From: Bacteroidota bacterium | GTDB lineage: Bacteria > Bacteroidota > Bacteroidia > UKL13-3 | Reading direction: 5' to 3' | DNA: 6,240 bases | Assembly (NCBI GenBank): GCA_947460565.1 | Contig: CANHJJ010000116.1 | Location: 1-6,240 of the forward strand | In this document: in pieces, positions 1 to 4,900 of the stretch | Layout of the letters: the number at the start of each line of letters is the position of its first letter | How positions within the stretch are numbered: position 1 is the first letter of the stretch | Program-made: the position numbers and the translations under genes | Notes under the pieces: generated by a model | Told to the model about the DNA's origin: nothing | Databases searched by the model: none | Seen by the model: the letters and a program-made list of their open reading frames with translations, nothing else

Positions 1-47
1 TAAAGCGAAATTGGCTTATACTCAAGGAATATCGATTCCAAATTAAA

Positions 48-81
48 TTTGTTGACTTTTTGCCAAATAAAATTACATTTG
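48..81 (+). promoter_or_regulatory. Bacteroidota-type promoter for queA(-ispD)
   Basis: A TTTG followed at once by TTGAC (48-56) and an exact TAnnTTTG match, TACATTTG (74-81), lie 19 bases apart when counted from the TTG at 52-54. This fits the -33/-7 promoter pattern established for the primary sigma factor of Bacteroidota. Transcription would start around 86-89, giving a leader of about 50 bases before the queA ATG at 140. No Shine-Dalgarno sequence follows; the bases before the ATG are A/T-rich, as is usual in this phylum. The start site is inferred from spacing, not measured. Confidence 0.75.
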
Positions 82-90
82 CAGTCCGAA

Positions 91-114
91 AATTTAGGTA
101 TTTTAGCCTAAATT
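91..114 (+). promoter_or_regulatory. Leader hairpin upstream of queA
   Basis: AATTTAGG (91-98) and CCTAAATT (107-114) are perfect reverse complements, forming an 8-bp stem around an 8-base loop. A T-G wobble could add a ninth pair. The structure begins a few bases after the predicted transcription start and ends 25 bases before the queA ATG. No T-run follows, so it is not a terminator. It does not resemble the preQ1 riboswitches known from some queuosine genes. It could protect the mRNA 5' end or be a DNA operator; the inverted repeat is seen, its role is not known. Confidence 0.5.
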
Positions 115-139
115 ATGCAATAACACTAAACAATTCTAA

Positions 140-1186
140 ATGAAGTTATCACAATTTAAGTTCCAATTTACAGATAGTTTAATCGCAAAATATCCAGCTG
201 AAAACAGAGACGAAGCCAAATTGATGATTTTGGATCGCAAAAAAGGCAAGATTGAGCACAAAGAGTTCAAAGACATTTTAAAATACTTTAGCGATAAGGA
301 TGTTATGATCCTTAACAATACCAAAGTTTTTCCAGCACGCTTATATGGTAGCAAAGAAAAAACAGGTGCTAAGATTGAGGTGTTCTTGCTTCGCGAATTG
401 AACAAAGAAATGAAACTTTGGGATGTGTTGGTTGATCCAGCAAGAAAGATTCGTGTTGGAAATAAATTGTATTTTGGAAATGATGATTTAGTGGCTGAAG
501 TAGTTGATAATACTACCTCTCGTGGTCGTACCATACGTTTTTTATTTGAAGGACCAGATGAAGAATTGTGGAAGACCATTGAGAAATTAGGTGAAATGCC
601 TTTACCTAAATACATCGACAGACCTGTTGAAAAATTAGACAAAGAAAGATTCAATACCATATTTGCTAAAAATGTAGGTGCTGTTATCCCTCCAACTGCT
701 GGTCTTCATTTTACCCGTGAGTTGATGATGAGACTTGAGATTAAAGGAGTAAAATTTGCTGATATCACTTTGCATAATGGTTTGGGTGCATTTAGAACCG
801 TTGAAGTTGAAGATTTGACCAAGCATAAAATGGATTCTGAGTTTTTTGAAATACTTCCTGAAGCTTGTCAAATTGTGAACCAAGCTATAGATGAAAAAAG
901 AAAAGTAGTAGCCGTAGGTAACTCAGTTATGCGTGCTATCGAGTCTTCTGTTTCTTCAAAAGATAGGTTAAATCCATTAACACTTTGGACAGATAAATTC
1001 CTTTTCCCTCCACATGATTTTAAAATAGCCAATTGCTTAATAACCAATTTTCATCCACCTGAATCTACATTGCTTATGGCTACTGCAGGTTTTGCTGGTT
1101 ACGAATTGTTGATGGAAGCTTATGACGAAGCCATCAAAAAGAAATACAAATTCTTGGCTTATGGCGATGCCATGTTAATTATCTAA
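140..1186 (+). CDS. queA: S-adenosylmethionine:tRNA ribosyltransferase-isomerase QueA
   Basis: QueA transfers and isomerises the ribosyl group of S-adenosylmethionine onto 7-aminomethyl-7-deazaguanine at the wobble position of tRNAs with GUN anticodons, giving epoxyqueuosine. It is cytosolic. The 348 residues are a full family length. Recognisable blocks in order are RDEAKLMILDR (23-33), LNNTKVFPARLYG (58-70), KTGAKIEVFLLR (74-85), GAVIPPTAGLHFT (180-192), TLHNGLGAFRTV (210-221), HKMDSE, AVGNSVMRAIESS (258-270), ITNFHPPESTLLM (301-313) and the C-terminal YGDAM (341-345). Several normally conserved positions differ from the E. coli form as I recall it: TLHVG.GTF..V becomes TLHNGLGAFRTV, GTTSVR becomes GNSVMR, and NFHLP becomes NFHPP. 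The overall match still leaves little doubt about the family. The ATG at 140 is the natural start, just downstream of the promoter and leader hairpin. ispD follows 49 bases later on the same strand. Confidence 0.96.
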   Translation: MKLSQFKFQFTDSLIAKYPAENRDEAKLMILDRKKGKIEHKEFKDILKYFSDKDVMILNNTKVFPARLYGSKEKTGAKIEVFLLRELNKEMKLWDVLVDPARKIRVGNKLYFGNDDLVAEVVDNTTSRGRTIRFLFEGPDEELWKTIEKLGEMPLPKYIDRPVEKLDKERFNTIFAKNVGAVIPPTAGLHFTRELMMRLEIKGVKFADITLHNGLGAFRTVEVEDLTKHKMDSEFFEILPEACQIVNQAIDEKRKVVAVGNSVMRAIESSVSSKDRLNPLTLWTDKFLFPPHDFKIANCLITNFHPPESTLLMATAGFAGYELLMEAYDEAIKKKYKFLAYGDAMLII

Positions 1187-1202
1187 ATTTTGTTTTTGAG
1201 AT

Positions 1203-1224
1203 TTGATGATTTTCCAATAATCAA
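1203..1224 (+). repeat. Imperfect inverted repeat between queA and ispD
   Basis: The 49-base queA-ispD gap contains TTGAT-g-ATT (1203-1211) and AAT-a-ATCAA (1216-1224) around a TTCC loop: eight pairs interrupted by one G/A mismatch. No T-run follows, so it does not look like an intrinsic terminator and should not separate the two genes. It ends 11 bases before the ispD ATG, so a folded form could affect ispD translation or mRNA processing. In sequence this AT-rich, chance is a real alternative. Confidence 0.3.
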
Positions 1225-1235
1225 CAAATGCTAAA

Positions 1236-1898
1236 ATGAAGAAGTATGCCTTAATTGTTGCTGGTGGCAAGGGATTGCGCATGGGAGCTGAAATCCCTAA
1301 GCAATTTCTATTGTTGCAAGGCAAACCTGTTTTAATGCATACCATTGAAGCTTTTGCTACTCTTTCAGACATCCAAATAGTTTTGGTTCTTCCACAATCT
1401 CAAATGAGTTATTGGCAAGAATTAACTACTCAATATTCATTTACCATACCTCATACTTTAGTTTCTGGTGGTGACACCCGCTTTCAGTCCGTAAAGAATG
1501 GTCTTTCAGCAGTTTCTGATGGCTTGGTTGCTATACATGATGGTGTTAGACCTATTGTAAGCCAAGAATTATTAGCAAATGCTTATGATACTTGTGAACA
1601 GAAAGGTAATGCCGTGCTTGCCGTTAGATTGAAAGATTCCATAAGAGAAGTGGATTTGCTGGGTAACAAAAATGTAAATAGGAATAATTACTACCTTATT
1701 CAAACCCCGCAAGTATTTCATAGTTCTGAAATTATAGCTGCTTACCAGCAAGCTGAACATGATAATTTTACAGATGATGCCAGTGTGTTAGAAAGTGCAG
1801 GTGCTAAGATTCATTTAGTGGAAGGGTCTTATAGTAATATAAAAATTACCACCCCTGAAGACCTTGCTATGGCTGAGGTTCTAATGAAATTGAATTAG
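1236..1898 (+). CDS. ispD: 2-C-methyl-D-erythritol 4-phosphate cytidylyltransferase IspD
   Basis: IspD joins CTP and methylerythritol 4-phosphate to give CDP-methylerythritol and pyrophosphate, the third step of the MEP isoprenoid pathway in the cytosol. The 220-residue length is normal for a stand-alone enzyme, with no IspF fusion. The CTP-binding loop is AGGKGLRMG (9-17) followed by PKQFL (21-25), so Arg15 and Lys22 sit where E. coli has the catalytic Arg20 and Lys27. Next come GGDTRFQSV (78-86), IHDGVRP (100-106, Asp102 for metal/CTP), KDSIR (133-137), Arg149, TPQVF (157-161), TDDASVLE (179-186) and NIKITTPEDLA (201-211) with Lys203. E. coli Thr140 appears as Ser135 here, a conservative change. 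Start: ATG 1236 leads directly into the Rossmann-like first strand. It is probably cotranscribed with queA. Its last 18 bases overlap the end of the opposing membrane-protein gene. Confidence 0.96.
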   Translation: MKKYALIVAGGKGLRMGAEIPKQFLLLQGKPVLMHTIEAFATLSDIQIVLVLPQSQMSYWQELTTQYSFTIPHTLVSGGDTRFQSVKNGLSAVSDGLVAIHDGVRPIVSQELLANAYDTCEQKGNAVLAVRLKDSIREVDLLGNKNVNRNNYYLIQTPQVFHSSEIIAAYQQAEHDNFTDDASVLESAGAKIHLVEGSYSNIKITTPEDLAMAEVLMKLN

Positions 1899-1904
1899 TT
1901 TTTT
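1881..1904 (+). terminator. Weak candidate terminator at the end of ispD
   Basis: CTAAT (1881-1885) and ATTAG (1894-1898) form a 5-bp stem with an 8-base loop, followed immediately by six T residues (1899-1904) and soon three more. The layout is that of an intrinsic terminator for plus-strand transcripts, but the stem is short and has only one G-C pair, so it would be weak by standard criteria. The minus-strand direction has no T-run after the same dyad. The stem lies wholly within the coding overlap of ispD and the convergent gene. Confidence 0.3.
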
Positions 1905-3413
1905 GTTTGTCAGTCGATTATATTCAAGGATAGTATCTTGATTTATGTAAAATACATTGGTTGATTTTATGAAATACATATTAAGAAATTCAAGACTATC
2001 ACCATTTGGATTAAAACAATTAATTTCCTTTTTAAGAAAATAATAGGATTTATTATTTATCCAATTTGACCTTTTGTGTTCATTTCTTCTATCCCAGCTG
2101 TCTTTTGATACGGCTTGAAGCTCTGTATTAGCAATTGCCGCTATTTTATAGGCATCCCAATAATTTGCAACCAAAGTGCCTTTTTCAATAGTATTAGCCT
2201 TTTCATATTGTATAAATATACTCAGATTTTTATGTTTTATTATCGCAATGTCTAAGGAGGAAACAATTGTAAGGATTCCAAGAATAGTAAAAATAACTAA
2301 TCGGGAAATTGAACTAAAACTATTCATTGCAATTCCAATGTAAACGAAAATATAAACATATAGTAAGGTGAAATATTTAGGGTCGAACTTACTCCTATAA
2401 TTCCAAGAAGAGAAAAACAATAGGATTGAAGCCACTATCAAAGTTTGGGAGAGAGCTCTCAAAGTGGGGTTTGATTTATTGTCGCTAATTCCAATATATC
2501 CAACAAAAGCGAATACTGCATAATAGAATAAACATTCATAAACACTTTGGTGGTTTCTGAGGAAAATGATATCCCAAAATTGCTCTGAGAAAAAATGGAA
2601 TTGATTAATTATTTGCTCTTTTGATGTAATAAAAGCCTTATCGTATTCTGGGTCTGATGGCATATTATGCTTAAGGTCTAATATCCAAAACAATCCCAGA
2701 AGAATTGATATGAATGAAAATGAAATTATCTTGAATCCTTGCTTTGTGGGTTTGAAGTGTTTTAAGAACAAAACATCTCTTATTTCTTTGTCATATAAAA
2801 TGTAGAATCCTATAAAGATAAAGTATACAGCACTTAACTCGCTAACCCAACAGGCTAATATGGCAAATAGATGGGCGTAAAAAAGTTTCGAGTATCCATT
2901 TGTTTCTAGTCTTTTATGACTCTTTAATATATGGGAAATTGAGTTGAAAAAATGAGTCGAAATAGCCAAGCAAAACAATTGCTGAGGGTAAGGGTGGGCC
3001 ACTAACAGAATGAAATGATACGTATGATGGGGTAAGAAAATGGCAATTAAAAGCAGAATTTTTCCATATAAGTTATTGAAATGTTTAGAAATAAGAAACC
3101 AAGAAAACACCAACATGAGGTGGTTAATGATGGATAAAATCCAAATAGGATGTAAATGAAAAAGCCAATATATGGGCAAAGAAACCAAAGGTAGCAAGCT
3201 TCCCAGTCTGTTCTGCCCCCAAAAGTAACTATCAGCAGGCCAACTGAAATCTTTTAGCATCAATGCTTGGATGGCTTGATCTGAATTGAAATACGCAGGA
3301 TTAAATGAAGAGAAAATATAAAAAGATAATCCAATTATTAGTAGGCAAATGAAATAGTAGGAAAAGTTCAAGACATATCCTTTAACACCATATTTTATTG
3401 GCATAGGTAGCAT
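1881..3413 (-). CDS. Polytopic membrane protein, probable GT-C type glycosyltransferase
   Basis: I do not recognise a named gene. The 510-residue protein has roughly nine or ten hydrophobic segments, including about 16-37, 89-108, 116-135, 180-205, 226-246, 291-309, 320-335, 344-362 and 368-390, then a soluble tail of about 120 residues. The first extramembrane loop reads SDQAIQALMLKDF (44-56) then YFWGQNRLGSLLPL (63-76). This resembles the acidic first loop (SD.A..GLM...FWGQ.YLGS) of bacterial GT39-like membrane glycosyltransferases, which use polyprenyl-phosphate sugars at the outer membrane face; Asp45 would be the candidate catalytic acid. NYWDAYKIAAIAN (417-429) in the tail also resembles a motif in those proteins. 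Sugar and acceptor cannot be predicted. The gene starts 14 bases after rhlE, suggesting cotranscription. It looks A/T-richer than rhlE: lines 2221-2280 and 2281-2340 have 19 and 16 G+C of 60. ATG at 3413 is used; Met4 (3404) is an alternative. Confidence 0.6.
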   Translation of the reverse strand: MLPMPIKYGVKGYVLNFSYYFICLLIIGLSFYIFSSFNPAYFNSDQAIQALMLKDFSWPADSYFWGQNRLGSLLPLVSLPIYWLFHLHPIWILSIINHLMLVFSWFLISKHFNNLYGKILLLIAIFLPHHTYHFILLVAHPYPQQLFCLAISTHFFNSISHILKSHKRLETNGYSKLFYAHLFAILACWVSELSAVYFIFIGFYILYDKEIRDVLFLKHFKPTKQGFKIISFSFISILLGLFWILDLKHNMPSDPEYDKAFITSKEQIINQFHFFSEQFWDIIFLRNHQSVYECLFYYAVFAFVGYIGISDNKSNPTLRALSQTLIVASILLFFSSWNYRSKFDPKYFTLLYVYIFVYIGIAMNSFSSISRLVIFTILGILTIVSSLDIAIIKHKNLSIFIQYEKANTIEKGTLVANYWDAYKIAAIANTELQAVSKDSWDRRNEHKRSNWINNKSYYFLKKEINCFNPNGDSLEFLNMYFIKSTNVFYINQDTILEYNRLTNKKLIQFH

Positions 3414-3427
3414 TTCAAATCTAACTT

Positions 3428-4657
3428 TTAGTTTGCCTTCGGCTTAAAATTAGGTTTTCTCTTAAATGGCTTTTTGCCTGAAAATTTAGGCTTATCAAAT
3501 TTCTTCTCGGGTTCATACAAAGGTGCTTCACCCAATGACTCTGGCAAGTTCAACTTTGCAATGTCTTTTCCAATCAAGTTCTCTATATCAAAGAATTTTC
3601 TTTGATCCTTTTGATTTATAAAAGTAATGGCTGTTCCCGTGCTTTCTGCTCTGGCAGTTCTGCCTATTCTATGTATATAATCTTCAGGGTCTGGTGGCAC
3701 ATCAAAATTAACTACTAAACTAATACCATCTACATCGATACCGCGAGAAAGAATATCAGTACCTATCAAGATTTGTACATTTTTGTTTCTGAACTCTCGC
3801 ATGATGTCTTCACGTTCAACTTGTTCCAAGTCACTGTGAAAGGCCTTAATAGATAAACCTGAACGATATAATTCTTTGTTTAGCTCTTTTACTTTTTCTT
3901 TGGTTGAAGCAAAAATGATGACACTATTGTGTTCTTTTTCGTTCAGAATATGTTTTAACAATGCCACTTTCTGAGCATCATAAGCCAAATAAGCTTGTTG
4001 AAGTATGCCTTCAGCAGGCTTACTAATAGCGATATTAATTTGCTCAGGGTGTTGCAAAATCTTTTGTGCCATGGTCCTAATTTTAGGTGGCATGGTGGCA
4101 GAGAATAAAATAGTTTGTCGCTGAGCTGGCAAATAACTTACAATGCGCATGATATCATCATAAAAGCCCATATCCAACATACGGTCGGCTTCATCCAATA
4201 TCAAGTGTTGCAATGAACTCATATTGACTGAACCTGCTGAAGTGAGCATGGCAATTAAGCGGCCTGGAGTAGCCACAATGATATCTGCACCTTCGCGCAT
4301 GGCTTTTTGTTGTTGGGCAAATGCAGCCCCATCACCACCACCAAAAACACAAATAGAACTCACACCCACGAAATAGCCAAAACCCTCAATTTGTTGGTCG
4401 ATTTGTTGCGCTAACTCGCGTGTTGGTGCAATTATTAATGTGTTTAGGTTTTGGCTACCACTTTTTACAATTTTGTTAAGTATAGGTAAAACATAAGCAG
4501 CCGTTTTACCCGTGCCTGTTTGGGCGCAAGCAATTAAATCTTTATTATCAAGTATAATGGGAATGGCTTGTTCTTGTATGGGTGTTGGCTTGTCGAAGCC
4601 CATGGAATCCAAGCCATCTAAAAGCTTTTGGTCGAAATTAAAATCAGTAAATGTCAA
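3428..4657 (-). CDS. rhlE: DEAD-box ATP-dependent RNA helicase, RhlE type
   Basis: This cytosolic enzyme unwinds short RNA duplexes using ATP, in ribosome assembly, RNA decay or cold adaptation. All helicase motifs are intact: Q motif with Phe6 and TPIQ (25-28), motif I AQTGTGKT (45-52), Ia PTRELA (77-82), TPGR (129-132), DEAD (154-157), SAT (185-187), GTDILSRGID (298-307) and HRIGRTARA (328-336). The two RecA-like domains span about 20-205 and 215-365. The tail after about 382 is rich in Lys, Phe and Pro, typical of RNA-binding extensions in Bacteroidota RhlE proteins. The 409 residues are close to the usual length. The first codon is TTG: no in-frame ATG lies upstream as far as I followed the frame, and the first internal one (Met19, 4603) would remove Phe6 of the Q motif, while the TTG gives the usual M-x-F start. 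The rhlE symbol is a subfamily assignment. The membrane-protein gene follows 14 bases downstream. Confidence 0.93.
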   Translation of the reverse strand: MTFTDFNFDQKLLDGLDSMGFDKPTPIQEQAIPIILDNKDLIACAQTGTGKTAAYVLPILNKIVKSGSQNLNTLIIAPTRELAQQIDQQIEGFGYFVGVSSICVFGGGDGAAFAQQQKAMREGADIIVATPGRLIAMLTSAGSVNMSSLQHLILDEADRMLDMGFYDDIMRIVSYLPAQRQTILFSATMPPKIRTMAQKILQHPEQINIAISKPAEGILQQAYLAYDAQKVALLKHILNEKEHNSVIIFASTKEKVKELNKELYRSGLSIKAFHSDLEQVEREDIMREFRNKNVQILIGTDILSRGIDVDGISLVVNFDVPPDPEDYIHRIGRTARAESTGTAITFINQKDQRKFFDIENLIGKDIAKLNLPESLGEAPLYEPEKKFDKPKFSGKKPFKRKPNFKPKAN

Positions 4658-4750
4658 ATTTGTTATTATATATGAAGTTGCAATATAGACAATATCAATC
4701 CTCTTATTTGAATTATTTAAACCAACTCCAAGTGTAGTTCCAATTCGATG

Positions 4751-4780
4751 TTCACAAATTCTTGAAAACCTTTCTGTGAA
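4751..4780. repeat. Dyad TTCACA-N18-TGTGAA upstream of pyrG promoter
   Basis: Perfect 6-base inverted arms, TTCACA (4751-4756) and TGTGAA (4775-4780), lie 18 bases apart in the divergent rhlE/pyrG intergenic region, ending five bases before the likely -33 element of pyrG. The position would suit an activator or shared operator. The arms are short and the spacer long, so this could be chance. Otherwise bases 4658-4750 hold nothing I can support: there is no convincing minus-strand promoter for rhlE and no RNA gene. Confidence 0.2.
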
Positions 4781-4784
4781 TGTA

Positions 4785-4815
4785 TTCGTGAGCGTAAATA
4801 AAATAACTACTTTTG
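4785..4815 (+). promoter_or_regulatory. Bacteroidota-type promoter for pyrG
   Basis: TACTTTTG (4808-4815) matches the TAnnTTTG -7 element exactly. The -33 element is imperfect: TTCG at 4785-4788 replaces TTG, with 20 bases between TTC and TA. The predicted transcription start falls around 4819-4822, in the sequence CCCA, leaving a leader of about 80 bases before the pyrG ATG. Start position and strength are inferred. Confidence 0.6.
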
Positions 4816-4819
4816 TATC

Positions 4820-4844
4820 CCATAAACAGATATTTAGTTTATGG
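4820..4844 (+). promoter_or_regulatory. Hairpin at the 5' end of the pyrG leader
   Basis: CCATAAAC (4820-4827) and GTTTATGG (4837-4844) are perfect reverse complements, an 8-bp stem with a 9-base loop. The stem begins four bases after the -7 element, so its first C residues are at or next to the predicted transcription start. The 3' arm contains the ATG of a 17-codon upstream ORF. No T-run follows. A weaker second pairing, GGGTTT (4850-4855) with AAACCT (4867-4872), is possible downstream. Confidence 0.5.
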
Positions 4845-4894
4845 TTGAAGGGTTTAAAACCTCGTTAAACCTAGGCTACGTTCCAAATCAATAA
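4841..4894 (+). other. Possible 17-codon upstream ORF in the pyrG leader
   Basis: An ATG at 4841 opens a frame encoding MVEGFKTSLNLGYVPNQ and ending at TAA 4892-4894, six bases before the pyrG ATG. It is in the same frame as pyrG and separated from it by that single stop. Its ATG lies in the 3' arm of the leader hairpin. The spacing would allow a terminating ribosome to restart at pyrG. The peptide matches nothing I know, and an ORF this short occurs readily by chance, so translation is unproven. Confidence 0.2.
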
Positions 4895-4900
4895 AGCATT

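Noticed and set aside
26..39. Inverted repeat GGAAT-ATCG-ATTCC near the window start.
   Set aside because: There are only five pairs, no T-run, and no upstream gene visible to terminate. It is too weak to annotate.
82..139. Possible preQ1 riboswitch in the queA leader.
   Set aside because: The leader lacks the short pseudoknot pattern and A-rich tail of preQ1-I aptamers and is too short for the larger classes. Only a simple hairpin is present.
136..883. Minus-strand open frames inside queA (136-660 and 635-883).
   Set aside because: They lie opposite a well-supported queA reading frame, have no family motifs, and are antisense shadows.
3416..3423. Minus-strand TAGATTTG, an exact TAnnTTTG match, just before the membrane-protein ATG.
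   Set aside because: There is no TTG at the needed distance upstream, and the start site would fall at or inside the start codon. It is most likely a chance match in the 14-base gap, with the gene read through from rhlE.
4672..4737. A 21-codon plus-strand ORF in the rhlE/pyrG intergenic region.
   Set aside because: It has no promoter, no start signal and no recognisable peptide, and it lies upstream of the pyrG promoter. A length like this is expected by chance in A/T-rich DNA.
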